From contig NZ_BCQR01000106.1 in assembly GCF_001552175.1 (NCBI RefSeq), positions 1 through 42,935 on the forward strand: a stretch of DNA of 42,935 bases. The letters are read 5' to 3'. Positions within the stretch are counted from its first letter, which is position 1. Each line of letters opens with the position of its first letter. A program made the position numbers and the translations under genes. The notes under the pieces are model-generated. The model had not been told where the DNA came from, ran no database searches, and was given only the letters and a program-made list of their open reading frames with translations. The stretch comes from Actinomadura kijaniata NBRC 14229. Its GTDB lineage: Bacteria > Actinomycetota > Actinomycetes > Streptosporangiales > Streptosporangiaceae. Below, in pieces: positions 1-8,004 of this stretch.

Positions 1-2
1 TG

Positions 3-1493
3 GCGCTGGCCGCGCACGCCGCCGCCGACGCGGGCCGGGCCGAGCAGGCCGTCGCGCTCGCCGAACGCGCCGCCCGCGACGTCACCGACCCGGTCGCCCG
101 CGCCGACCTGGTGATGATCCACGCGACCCTCGCCGACGAGCAGGACCGGGGACGGGAGGCGTTCGGGATGCTGGGCGAGGCCGCCGGGACCGTCGCCGAC
201 CGCGATCCGGTCACCGCCGGTTACCTGCTGTTCCAGGCGGCGATGGCGGCGTCCAACGCCGGGGACCTGCCCGCCCTGCGCGCCACCGCCGACCGCGCCG
301 AGCGCCTCGGCCTGCCGCGCGCCGAGAACGTGCGGGCGCTGGCGGACCTGTTCGAGGGGCAGAGCCCGCTGTCCCGCCTGGACCCCGCCCGGAGCGTCGC
401 GGCGCTGCGCCGCCTCATCGACGTCAACGACTCCTGCTACGGCCCCCGCGACCTGCTGCGCGCCGTGATGTGGCGACTGATGATCGCGGACGTGGCGGAG
501 GCGAACGCGAGCGCCCGCGCCCTGGAGCGCCGCTTCCGCGCCGAGGGCTCGATCGGGCTGCTGTCGTTGACGCTGATGCCGCTCGCGCGCACCGAGCTGA
601 TGCTCGGCCGGACCCGCGACGCGCTGGCGCTGGCCACCGAGGGCATGCGCATCGCCGCCGACACCGGCCAGCACCGCATCCGCGTCTACCAGGCCACGAC
701 GCTGGCGCACCTGGCCGCGCTCGGCGGCGACGAGGAACGCTGCCTGGAGCTGACCGCCGAGCCGCTGGCCCGCGACATCCCGCCCAGCAGCGTCCACGCC
801 GTCGCCGCCCGCAGCCTTCTCGACCTGGGGCTGGGCCGCCACGAGGCCGCGTTCGACCGGCTGGCGGGGGTGCTCACCGCCGAGAACCGCGCCGGCTCCA
901 TCGCCAGCGTCCCCGACCTGGTCGAGGCGGCCGTCCGGTCCGGGCAGGCCGGGCGCGGCCGGGAGGCCGCCGCCTGGTACGGCCGCTGGTCGGCGCAGGT
1001 CGGGCAGCCGTGGACCGAGGCGATCGCCGCCCGCTGCGCCGCCCTGCTGGACGACGACGAGGCGTCCTACGAGCGGGCCGTCGCCCTGCACCGCAAGGAC
1101 GGCGGCATGCCGTTCGAGAGGGCCCGCACCGAGCTGCTCCACGGCGAGTGGCTGCGCCGCAACCGCCGTCGCAACGACGCCCGCGCGCCGCTGCACTCGG
1201 CGCTGGAGACCTTCGAACGGCTCGGCGCGGCCCCGTGGGCCGACCGCGCCCGCGCCGAGCTGCGCGCGACGGGCGAGGCGATCGCCGCCGAACGCCCCTC
1301 CGACGCGCTCGCCGCGCTCACCCCGCAGGAGATCCAGGTCGTGAAGCTGGCGGCGGCGGGGCTGAGCAACCGGGAGATCGGCGCGCAGTTGTTCCTCAGC
1401 CCCCGCACGGTCGGCTACCACCTGTACAAGGCGTACCCGAAGCTCGGCGTCGCCTCGCGCGGCGAGCTCGCCCGCCTCGACCTGGCATCCTGA
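3..1493 (+). CDS. LAL-type LuxR transcriptional regulator, 5'-truncated by window edge
   Basis: The reading frame is open from the first bases of the window, so only the C-terminal part (about 496 residues) is present and the start lies outside. Most of it is an Ala/Leu/Arg-rich helical array of the TPR-like kind found in large ATP-binding LuxR (LAL) regulators. The last 60 residues are a LuxR/GerE DNA-binding domain: ALTPQEIQVVKLAAAGLSNR, then EIGAQLFLSPRTVGYHLYKA, then YPKLGV. The N-terminal Walker ATPase expected for the family is not visible. The C-terminus closely resembles that of the complete LAL gene ending at 2466. It converges on the hydrolase at 1495, with one base between the two stop codons. 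The target is unknown. Confidence 0.9.
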   Translation, partial: ALAAHAAADAGRAEQAVALAERAARDVTDPVARADLVMIHATLADEQDRGREAFGMLGEAAGTVADRDPVTAGYLLFQAAMAASNAGDLPALRATADRAERLGLPRAENVRALADLFEGQSPLSRLDPARSVAALRRLIDVNDSCYGPRDLLRAVMWRLMIADVAEANASARALERRFRAEGSIGLLSLTLMPLARTELMLGRTRDALALATEGMRIAADTGQHRIRVYQATTLAHLAALGGDEERCLELTAEPLARDIPPSSVHAVAARSLLDLGLGRHEAAFDRLAGVLTAENRAGSIASVPDLVEAAVRSGQAGRGREAAAWYGRWSAQVGQPWTEAIAARCAALLDDDEASYERAVALHRKDGGMPFERARTELLHGEWLRRNRRRNDARAPLHSALETFERLGAAPWADRARAELRATGEAIAAERPSDALAALTPQEIQVVKLAAAGLSNREIGAQLFLSPRTVGYHLYKAYPKLGVASRGELARLDLAS

Positions 1494-1494
1494 C

Positions 1495-2394
1495 TCACCG
1501 GGCCGTGTGGCGGAGGATCGCCTCCGCCACCGCCCCGTGGACGGGCGCGGGGAACATGTGGCCCATGCCCTCGACCATGAACAGCTCGCCGCGCTGGACG
1601 CGGTCGGCGATGAGGGCGCTGTGGCCGGGCTTGGCGGGCTCCTCGGTGCCCTCGATCGCCAGCGTCGGCGCGGTGATCCTCCCGAGGACGTCCACCGGCT
1701 CGAACGTCGGGTCGGCGGCGAACGCGCGCTGGTGGTTGGTCTCCGAACCGGGCCGCCGCGCCCGGTCGAAGATCTTCTCGGCGAGCGCGCGCTCGGCGTC
1801 CTCGTCGAACGGCAGCGCGGTGCCGTGCAGGACGCGCGCCGTCGCCACCGCGAAGTCGATGAGGCTCTTGCGGTCGGGCGCGGGCGGGTTCACGGCCGCG
1901 CCGGTGAAGAACTCGACGAACTCCTCGCGGGGGAAGGGCAGGTCGTCGGGGCCCGGCGCCTGCCCGGTCAGCGCGTTCATGATGGTGCGTCCCTCGCCCG
2001 CGCCGAGCGGCGACGAGCCGACGGTGGTGAGGGTCAGGACGCGTTCGGGGTGCTCGGCGGCGACCCACTGCGCCAGCACCCCGCCCGCCGAGTGCCCGAC
2101 CAGGTGGACGGCGTCCAGCCCGTACCCGTCGACGACGGCCAGCAGGTCGTCCTTCAGGTCGGTCCAGGTGTAGGGGGCGGCGTCGAAGTCGAGGGTGCTG
2201 GACCGCCCGGTGTCGCGGTGGTCGTACCGGATCACCCGGCGCCCGCCCGCGGCCAGCCGTCCGACCAGCGCGTCCGGCCAGGTGATCCCGGACGCCATGG
2301 AGCCGGGGACCAGCAGCACCGGCGGGTGCGCCGGGTCGCCGAACTCCTCGGTCCACAGCTCGACGGTCCCGTTGGTGATGAATCGTTCGGTCAA
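1495..2394 (-). CDS. Alpha/beta-fold hydrolase
   Basis: This is a soluble alpha/beta hydrolase of about 299 residues. An oxyanion region (LLVPGSMASG) is followed by the nucleophile elbow GHSAGG with its catalytic Ser. A late Asp/Glu region (TLAIEGTEEPA) and a C-terminal His (EGMGHMFP) complete the triad. I place the start at TTG 2394 because AAGGAG lies 6 bases upstream and the protein then begins (M)TERFITNGTVELW, a typical family start. An in-frame ATG at 2457 has no comparable ribosome site and adds 21 non-conserved residues. It lies 71 bases downstream of the LAL regulator on the same strand and may be controlled by it. The substrate cannot be told; esterase, lactonase or haloperoxidase-like roles are all possible. 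Confidence 0.88.
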   Translation of the reverse strand: MTERFITNGTVELWTEEFGDPAHPPVLLVPGSMASGITWPDALVGRLAAGGRRVIRYDHRDTGRSSTLDFDAAPYTWTDLKDDLLAVVDGYGLDAVHLVGHSAGGVLAQWVAAEHPERVLTLTTVGSSPLGAGEGRTIMNALTGQAPGPDDLPFPREEFVEFFTGAAVNPPAPDRKSLIDFAVATARVLHGTALPFDEDAERALAEKIFDRARRPGSETNHQRAFAADPTFEPVDVLGRITAPTLAIEGTEEPAKPGHSALIADRVQRGELFMVEGMGHMFPAPVHGAVAEAILRHTAR

Positions 2395-2465
2395 GTCCGG
2401 CTCCTTCGGTTCGTTCCTGATGATGGAGAGAATGCCGGTCCCGGCCGCCCGTGCCATCAGTGGTA

Positions 2466-5099
2466 CTACTGGGGACCACCGGCCCAGTACCGGGCCAGCT
2501 CGGTACGGGAGGACACCCCGAGCTTCGGATAGATCCTGTACAGGTGGTACTCGACGGTCCGGGTGCTGAGGAACAGCCGGGCCGCGACCTCCTTGTTCGT
2601 CGCGCCCTCGGCCACCAGCGCCGCGATGCGCCGCTCCTGCGGGGTGAGGGCGTCGCGCGCGTCGGGCCTCGGCTCGGCCGACTCCCCGGCGGCGCGGAGC
2701 TCCTCCCGCGCGCGCCTCTCCCAGGGGTCGGCGCCGAGCCGCCCGAACGTCTCCGCCGCCGTCCGCAACGGGTGCCGCGCGTCCCCGGCCCGATGGGCGC
2801 GCCGCAGCCGTTCGCCGTACAGCAGCGCGGTCCGCGCCCGCTCGAACGCGGAGCCCCCCTCGTGCAGCCGCATCGCCTCCTCGAACATCGGCAACGCGAG
2901 CTCTCCCTCCGCCACCAGCGCCCGGCACCGGGCGAGCAGCGCCCGCGCCTCGTCGCTGCGGGCGTTCGCGGCCCACCGCTCGTACCGCCCGACGGCCTCC
3001 TCCGCCGCGCCGGTCTCCCCGCACCCCACGGCGGCCTCCACCCGGTCCGGCGTCGACCGCCACACCGTCGTCGGATGCCCCGCCCCGGGCCCGGCCGCGA
3101 CCATCGCCGCGAACTTCGAGTGCGCCGCCGCGAACCGCCCGAGGCTCAGGTCCAGCAGGCCGAGCGCGTACCGCGCGACGCTCACCCGCAGCCCGATCCG
3201 GTGCGGGATGGCGATGGCCAGGGCCTCCCGCGCGTACCGTTCGCACTCCTCCTCCCGTCCCCGCACGGCCGCGACGGCGGCGAGGTTGGCCAGATGGGCG
3301 GCGACGGAGTTGGTGTAACCGGCCTCGCGCGCCAGCATCAGGCCCTCCTCCGAGACGGCGGCGCTGTCGGCGAGGCGGCCGTCGACGCGTTCGGCGGTCG
3401 CGACGTACTCCAGCACCACGGGAAGCTGCCCGGCCAGCCCCGACACCCGCGCGACCCGCCCCGCGTCCACCGCCAGCCTCGCCGCCGTGTCGGCCTCACC
3501 GAGATAACTCGCCGCCGCCGTCGCCCACAGGAAATCGGCGGCCTCCTCCGGCTCGGCGTTCCGGAGACCCTGCCGCAGGACGGCCGCGCCGCGTTCGGGG
3601 TCCCCGGCCAGCATCGCGCCGATCCCGACGAGCATGTTCCGGTGGAAGGAGTCGCCGTACGCCTCGGCGCGTTCCCCGGTCTCCACGATGGCGGCGACGT
3701 CCCCGTGCACCGACGCGGCCTCCGCCGCGTCCGCGAGCAGTCCCACCACCAGCTCCGCCGGAAGCTCCGGCCGCGCGGCCGCCAGGAGGATCCGCTGCGC
3801 CTCGGCGACGTCCCCGGAGTTCAGCTCGAACCGGCCGCGCAGCCGTTCGGCCTCGGCCCGCGTCAGCTCGTCTCCGGCCAGCTCCCGCGCCTCGGCCAGG
3901 CAGCTCTGCGCCTGCCCCGGCCGCCCGCCCAGCCACGCCGCCGTCGCCGCGTCGATGAGCCGCCGGGCCCGCGTCGCGCGTTCCGGCGTCAGCTCGGCGG
4001 CCCGCGCGAACGCCGAGGCCGCGTCGCCGTACCCGCTGCGCTCCCTGGCACGTTCCCCGGCCCCGGCCAGCTCGGCGGCGACGCTCTCGTCCCGCACATA
4101 GACCGACGAAGCCCGATGCCAGGCCCGCCGATCCGGATCGTCGAGAACGTCGGCCAACGCCGCGTGGGCCCGCCGCTGTTCCGCAGCCTCGACAGCGCCG
4201 TACACGGCGGACCGCACCAGCGGATGCCGGAACCGCAGCGCCGCGCCCTCCACCCGCACGAGCCCGCTGGCCTCAGCCTCCTCCAACGCGCTCACCGGAA
4301 CGCCCGCCGCCCGCAGCACGACATCGACGTCCCCACGTCCCTCGGCGGCCGCGACCAGCAACAGCTTCCGCGCGTCCGCCGACAGCGCCGAGACCTGCTC
4401 CCGGAACAGCTCGGCCCCCACCGGCAACGGATCGGGCAACGGCACCCGCCCGGCCAGCCGCTCAGCTCCCAGAACCTTCGCGGCCTCCTCCAACGCGAGA
4501 GGATTCCCGCCGGTCAGTTCAACAAGCCGCTCCACAACCTGAGCCGGAACGCCCTCACCCAGCACGCCCCGAGCCCCGTCGGCGTCCAGCCCGCCGACCA
4601 CCAGCTCGGGCACTCCGCCGACGACCCCGTCGCCGCGCACCGCGATGAGCATGGCGACGCCGGTGTTCTCCAGCCGCCGCGCCGCGAACGCCACCGCGTC
4701 GGCCGACGCCCGGTCGAACCACTGGAAGTCGTCGACCAGGCACACCAGCCCGTCACCCGCCTCCGCCAGCAGCGACACGACCCCGGCCGCCACCAGGAAC
4801 CGCGCGTCCTCAACCGCCGGGGCCAGCCCCAGCGCACCGCGCACGGCGTCCCGCTGCGGCCCCGGAAGCTCCTCGACCAGATCGGCGACCGGCCACACCA
4901 ACTGGTGCAACGCCGCGAACGCGAGCCCCTGCTCGGCCTCGTTCCCGATGGCCCGCAGGACGCGCGTTCCCCGGCCCGCCGCGTACTCCAGCAGCGCCGA
5001 CTTCCCGACCCCGGCCGGACCCCGCACCACCAGGGCCCCGCCGGACCCGTCCAGCAACGCGTCGATCGCCGCGAGCTCTTTCCCCCGCCCATGAAGCAT
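2466..5099 (-). CDS. LAL-type LuxR family transcriptional regulator with AAA ATPase
   Basis: This is a complete regulator of about 877 residues. A P-loop GPAGVGKS (residues 27-34) and Walker B-like CLVDDFQWFD (about 116-125) give an N-terminal AAA/STAND ATPase. The middle is a long TPR-like helical array, and the last 60 residues are a LuxR helix-turn-helix (ALTPQERRIAALVAEGATNK through LFLSTRTVEYHLYRIYPKLG). The start at ATG 5099 begins MLHGRGKELAAID, which is typical of the family; upstream in-frame sequence is not protein-like. LAL proteins are ATP-dependent activators, often of nearby catabolic or secondary-metabolite genes, so the hydrolase just downstream is a natural target by inference. 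Together with the truncated LAL at the window edge it brackets that hydrolase. Confidence 0.93.
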   Translation of the reverse strand: MLHGRGKELAAIDALLDGSGGALVVRGPAGVGKSALLEYAAGRGTRVLRAIGNEAEQGLAFAALHQLVWPVADLVEELPGPQRDAVRGALGLAPAVEDARFLVAAGVVSLLAEAGDGLVCLVDDFQWFDRASADAVAFAARRLENTGVAMLIAVRGDGVVGGVPELVVGGLDADGARGVLGEGVPAQVVERLVELTGGNPLALEEAAKVLGAERLAGRVPLPDPLPVGAELFREQVSALSADARKLLLVAAAEGRGDVDVVLRAAGVPVSALEEAEASGLVRVEGAALRFRHPLVRSAVYGAVEAAEQRRAHAALADVLDDPDRRAWHRASSVYVRDESVAAELAGAGERARERSGYGDAASAFARAAELTPERATRARRLIDAATAAWLGGRPGQAQSCLAEARELAGDELTRAEAERLRGRFELNSGDVAEAQRILLAAARPELPAELVVGLLADAAEAASVHGDVAAIVETGERAEAYGDSFHRNMLVGIGAMLAGDPERGAAVLRQGLRNAEPEEAADFLWATAAASYLGEADTAARLAVDAGRVARVSGLAGQLPVVLEYVATAERVDGRLADSAAVSEEGLMLAREAGYTNSVAAHLANLAAVAAVRGREEECERYAREALAIAIPHRIGLRVSVARYALGLLDLSLGRFAAAHSKFAAMVAAGPGAGHPTTVWRSTPDRVEAAVGCGETGAAEEAVGRYERWAANARSDEARALLARCRALVAEGELALPMFEEAMRLHEGGSAFERARTALLYGERLRRAHRAGDARHPLRTAAETFGRLGADPWERRAREELRAAGESAEPRPDARDALTPQERRIAALVAEGATNKEVAARLFLSTRTVEYHLYRIYPKLGVSSRTELARYWAGGPQ

Positions 5100-5265
5100 G
5101 AACGGAATTGTTCCCCACCCCCGAGACCGTGGGGCCGCCCCCACCACCAGGAACGGCCCCACGCCGTCAAGGAGCTTGCGTGGATCTCCCTCTACAGAAC
5201 AGCCGCCGCGACGTGCACTCCATCCGAAGCCGTTCCACGAGCCAACGCGGCCACTGCCCGAAAGG

Positions 5266-5586
5266 TCACGTCCGCACGCGCAGGTCGCTCCGCTCGGCTC
5301 CGAGCCACGGACCGAAGAAGCCCTCCAGAACGGCGACAGCCGCTCCCGCCCGCGCGCACGGGGCGAGCACCGGCCCACCCACGCACACGAACCACGGCAC
5401 AACGCCGCCCGCGCCGTCCGCCCGCACCATGACCTGAACGGTCACGCCGATCCGCGAACTCTCCGGATGCAGCACCCGGAGCCCGGGCGGTTCGTCCCCG
5501 AACCGGATGGACGTTCCCCATCCCGCCGCCCCGAGCACGCCGTTGAGGACTTCGAGGTGCCGCACGGCGACACCCCGTCCCGTCAC
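5266..5586 (-). CDS. Small hypothetical protein of an XRE/DUF397-associated locus
   Basis: This is an unrecognised protein of about 106 residues starting HLEVLNGVLGAAGWGTSIRF and containing VPWFVCVGGPVLAPC. The start is GTG 5586, whose GTGA overlaps the TGA stop of the preceding gene (5583-5585), so translation is probably coupled. It shares length, position and a loose pattern with the 107-residue protein at 39855-40178: an N-terminal HLxxL helix, a strand-rich middle ending in a Trp-Phe pair, then an Ala/Val helix. Both sit at the far end of a small-gene operon divergent from an XRE-DUF397 pair. The function is unknown; a role beside the XRE regulator is inferred from position. Confidence 0.65.
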   Translation of the reverse strand: MTGRGVAVRHLEVLNGVLGAAGWGTSIRFGDEPPGLRVLHPESSRIGVTVQVMVRADGAGGVVPWFVCVGGPVLAPCARAGAAVAVLEGFFGPWLGAERSDLRVRT

Positions 5587-5822
5587 CGAACGGCTCCAGA
5601 ACGCTCCCGCGCGTCCTGCTCACCCAGACGCTCGGCCAGCTCATCGGCGCTGTCGCACACCAACGACTGGTCGAGGCCCCGCTCGATCTCCCGGAACGAC
5701 AGATCCCGACGTCGTGTGGCACCCCACATGACGCCCTGCCGCGACCGCCACACGGCCCATCCCGGATGCGCCGCCTCCAACGCGGCGATCCTCTCTGCCG
5801 CCGTCACCGCTCCGTCTACCAT
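5583..5822 (-). CDS. Small Trp-rich hypothetical protein of an XRE/DUF397-associated locus
   Basis: This protein of about 79 residues begins MVDGAVTAAERIAALEAAHP and contains GWAVWRSRQGVMWGATRRRD. That is a pattern of short helix, aromatic strand (WxVWRS), turn and W-x-A-T-R strand, then a C-terminal helix. The start at ATG 5822 is chosen because AGGAGG lies ten bases upstream. The two small proteins at 40175-40441 and 40438-40668 carry a comparable FPxxR...WWA motif, so this looks like one recurring family. It is transcribed divergently from the XRE gene at 6104 and overlaps the next gene by four bases (GTGA). No enzymatic motif is visible. Confidence 0.72.
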   Translation of the reverse strand: MVDGAVTAAERIAALEAAHPGWAVWRSRQGVMWGATRRRDLSFREIERGLDQSLVCDSADELAERLGEQDARERSGAVR

Positions 5823-6016
5823 GACGACACCACCTCCTAGCGAGGTCGGAGCCGCGCGGCCAGGCCGGTTTTCCAGGCCAGGGCCCTGGCCGCGCGGCGG
5901 TCTTCCACTTCTCCGCGCACCCTGCCGGGGCCGGATCGCCCCCTCGTCCGCAAGCGGCCAAACCGCATCGCGCACGCCGTCATAGGCGTCAATCCCTGCA
6001 CACGGTCAGTGACTTG

Positions 6017-6064
6017 GTGCACACTGAGAGCATGAATGATCCATTGCTTGCGTGCAAGTGCACA
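6017..6064. promoter_or_regulatory. Paired GTGCACA repeats in divergent promoter, candidate XRE operator
   Basis: The 281-base gap between the divergent small-protein operon and the XRE gene has an A/T-richer stretch near 6030-6085. The heptamer GTGCACA (GTGCAC is itself a palindrome) occurs at 6017-6023 and again at 6058-6064, 41 bases apart or about four helical turns. The second copy sits beside the inverted repeat CTTGC/GCAAG at 6046-6057. Such phased sites suit autoregulation by the adjacent XRE protein, but binding is inference. Confidence 0.4.
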
Positions 6065-6103
6065 TAAGAAATTTGAAAAGGATCTCGTGAGAGGTGTGAG
6101 GCT

Positions 6104-6967
6104 ATGACGCGTCGCAGCAGCCAGACCGTTCGCAGGCGACGACTGGGAGCGGAACTCCGTCGCCTGCGCGAGAGCCGTGGCATCTCCGCCGAAGACGTGA
6201 TCCGGCACATGGACTGGTCGGCGTCCAAGCTCAGCCGCATCGAGACCGGTCGCATCGCGGTCCTCTGGGAGGCGGTCGCGGCGCTCCTGGACTTCTACGG
6301 CATCAAGGACGGCGAGGAGCGGGAAGCGCTGATCAGGCTGGCGCGCGAGGCCAAGCAGGTCGGCTGGTGGCAGCCCTACAGCGACTTCCTCAGCAAGGAC
6401 TACCGCACGTACATCGACCTGGAGACGGCCGCCTCCGAGGCGAACATCTTCCAGCCGCTCGGCGTGCCGGGCCTGCTCCAGACGCCCGACTACGCCCGCG
6501 CCGTCATCTCCGACGCCGGTGCCCTGGACCTGGACGACGAAGCCATCGAACGCCGCGTGAACCTGCGCATGGAACGCCAGCAGGTGCTCGACGGGGACCA
6601 CCCGCTCAAACTCTGGGCGATCCTCGACGAGGCGGCCCTGCGACGTGAGATCGGCGGCAGAGAGACGATGAAGGGACAACTTCGCCGACTGGCGGAGGTC
6701 GCACGCCGACCGGGGGTCACCCTTCAGGTGATCCCCTTCGAGGCAGGAGTGCACGCGTCCCTGACGAGCACGTTCGGGATCTTCCGTTTCGCGGAGGAGG
6801 ACGAACCGGACGTGGCGTACATCGAGTCCTTCGCGGGAACCCTGTATCTCGAACGTCTCAGCGAAATACAGGCCGCTAACCTGACTTTTGATCATCTGCG
6901 CGCGACGGCCAAGAGCGCGGCTGACTCGTTGAGGCTCATCAGGGCCATCGCTGAGCAGTACGGATGA
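6104..6967 (+). CDS. XRE family transcriptional regulator with DUF5753 domain
   Basis: This protein of 287 residues has an N-terminal HTH_31/XRE domain (about 15-70: LGAELRRLRESRGISAEDVI, then SASKLSRIETGR). A C-terminal DUF5753 sensor follows, with the hallmark segments QPLGVPGLLQTPDYARAV, ERQQVL, LDEAALRREIGG and VTLQVIPFEAG. Family members include WhiJ-type developmental regulators, which commonly work with a small DUF397 partner. Exactly such a partner starts 7 bases downstream. The start at ATG 6104 has a GAGGTGTGAGG purine stretch upstream. It is divergent from the coupled small-protein pair, a layout repeated at 39855-41829. The DUF5753 ligand or partner is unknown. Confidence 0.95.
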   Translation: MTRRSSQTVRRRRLGAELRRLRESRGISAEDVIRHMDWSASKLSRIETGRIAVLWEAVAALLDFYGIKDGEEREALIRLAREAKQVGWWQPYSDFLSKDYRTYIDLETAASEANIFQPLGVPGLLQTPDYARAVISDAGALDLDDEAIERRVNLRMERQQVLDGDHPLKLWAILDEAALRREIGGRETMKGQLRRLAEVARRPGVTLQVIPFEAGVHASLTSTFGIFRFAEEDEPDVAYIESFAGTLYLERLSEIQAANLTFDHLRATAKSAADSLRLIRAIAEQYG

Positions 6968-6974
6968 CCGGGAG

Positions 6975-7193
6975 ATGGGGAACCAGATGCTCGTGTCGGA
7001 CTTCGCTCAAGCTGACTGGTGCAAGTCGAGCCGCAGCCTCGGCCAGAACGACCAGTGCGTAGAGGTGGCGGCGGTGCACGGCCTCATTGGAGTCCGCGAC
7101 TCCAAGAACGTGCACGGCCCTCTGCTCGTTCTCCCGCGTTCCGCGTTCCGTGTCCTCTCAGCGGAGATCCGCAACGGAACGCACGACCTGTAG
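6975..7193 (+). CDS. DUF397 domain protein, partner of the upstream XRE regulator
   Basis: This 72-residue protein has the DUF397 signature: ADWCKSSRS, then a Cys-Val-Glu-Val-Ala strand (DQCVEVAAV), then IGVRDSKNVHGPLLVLPRSA ending in an F-x-x-L-x-x-E-I-R helix. DUF397 proteins are usually encoded directly after DUF5753 XRE proteins and are thought to modulate them, possibly in an antitoxin-like way. The gene starts 7 bases after the XRE stop, so the two form an operon. ATG 6975 and ATG 6987 are both possible starts; neither has an ideal ribosome site. It converges on the DUF6879 gene, with 8 bases between stops. Confidence 0.92.
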   Translation: MGNQMLVSDFAQADWCKSSRSLGQNDQCVEVAAVHGLIGVRDSKNVHGPLLVLPRSAFRVLSAEIRNGTHDL

Positions 7194-7201
7194 CCCGACG
7201 T

Positions 7202-7948
7202 TCAGAGGCGGTATTCCTCGTGCGGGACGGCTCGTTCCCACACCATCTCGAACGCCGCGACGACCTGGGCCACTCTGCGTGGGTCGGACACGAACTCGTA
7301 CTCCTCCAGCATCGTTCCGTCGCCCGCGTCGAAGTGGAACCGCACGAGACGTTGGTCGAACATCCAGAAGTCCGCGCCGGGAAGCATCAGATCCCATGCC
7401 TGACGGCGAGGCAGCCAGCGGACCTCCTCTCCCGCCTTGATGTTCACGTCCGTGACCATGTGCAGCCAGCGAACGTAGTCCGAGACCGGTTCGCTCACGA
7501 CACGCGCCCGCCTCATCCTCACCCCGCGAGCCACGGCCTCCTCGACCAGCGAGACCCACTTGGAACGGTCGGTACGGCCCGATCCACCGTTCTTCCAGTC
7601 ATCGAACCCCGGCGAGGGCCGGTAGAAGTCCCGCATCTCCAGATGCATGGCTGACCGCTTGGTATTGGCCAACAGCTCAGCGAAGGTCGGAATGCCGTGC
7701 CCGTGGCGGCCCTTCTCGTAAGCTCCAGTCGCGGCCTCGACGAGTTGGTCGGCCATGCGGGCGGGCTGCCAGATGACGGCCTCGTCCGGAGCGAGCGCCA
7801 CGTGTTGGCCGAGAGCCTTCAACAGGTCGGGATCGGTCACGCGCCGACCTTGCAGATAGAAGTCCCCAGTATCGGGATCACGGAAGACCGCAGGGCAACG
7901 TTCGTCCTCTGATCCGGGATCGGAGCCGACGAAATCGATGTCGCGCAC
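7202..7948 (-). CDS. DUF6879 family protein with fused N-terminal domain
   Basis: This protein has about 248 residues. The C-terminal 165 (from FAELLANTKRSAMHLEMRDF at 89-108) match the DUF6879 pattern: HLEMRDFY, WVSLVEEAVARGVRMRRARV, SDYVRW, EEVRWLPR, DFWMFDQRLVRFHF and PHEEYRL. The first 70 or so (VRDIDFVGSDPGSEDERCPA, then TGDFYLQGRRVTDPDLLKAL) look like the short protein that is often a separate gene beside DUF6879 genes, here joined in one frame. GTG 7948 is the start because GGAGG lies five bases upstream; the long open frame further upstream is an antisense shadow. It follows the XRE gene at 8005-8886 with a 56-base gap, so it is probably its co-transcribed partner, taking the place DUF397 has elsewhere. 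Confidence 0.85.
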   Translation of the reverse strand: MRDIDFVGSDPGSEDERCPAVFRDPDTGDFYLQGRRVTDPDLLKALGQHVALAPDEAVIWQPARMADQLVEAATGAYEKGRHGHGIPTFAELLANTKRSAMHLEMRDFYRPSPGFDDWKNGGSGRTDRSKWVSLVEEAVARGVRMRRARVVSEPVSDYVRWLHMVTDVNIKAGEEVRWLPRRQAWDLMLPGADFWMFDQRLVRFHFDAGDGTMLEEYEFVSDPRRVAQVVAAFEMVWERAVPHEEYRL

Positions 7949-8004
7949 GGGAGCCTCCACGACAGCCGGGAACGGGCCGACTCTCGCCGACGCATCGACG
8001 TCCG

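Noticed and set aside
2451..5432. 993-residue open frame on the + strand opposite the LAL regulator
   Set aside because: It is Pro/Arg/Gly/Gln-rich, with no domain or ribosome site, and is exactly antisense to a well-supported regulator. It is a GC-driven shadow.
5837..6895. 352-residue - strand frame opposite the XRE gene
   Set aside because: Antisense to a clear XRE/DUF5753 gene; no family features, and it runs through the A/T-rich divergent promoter.
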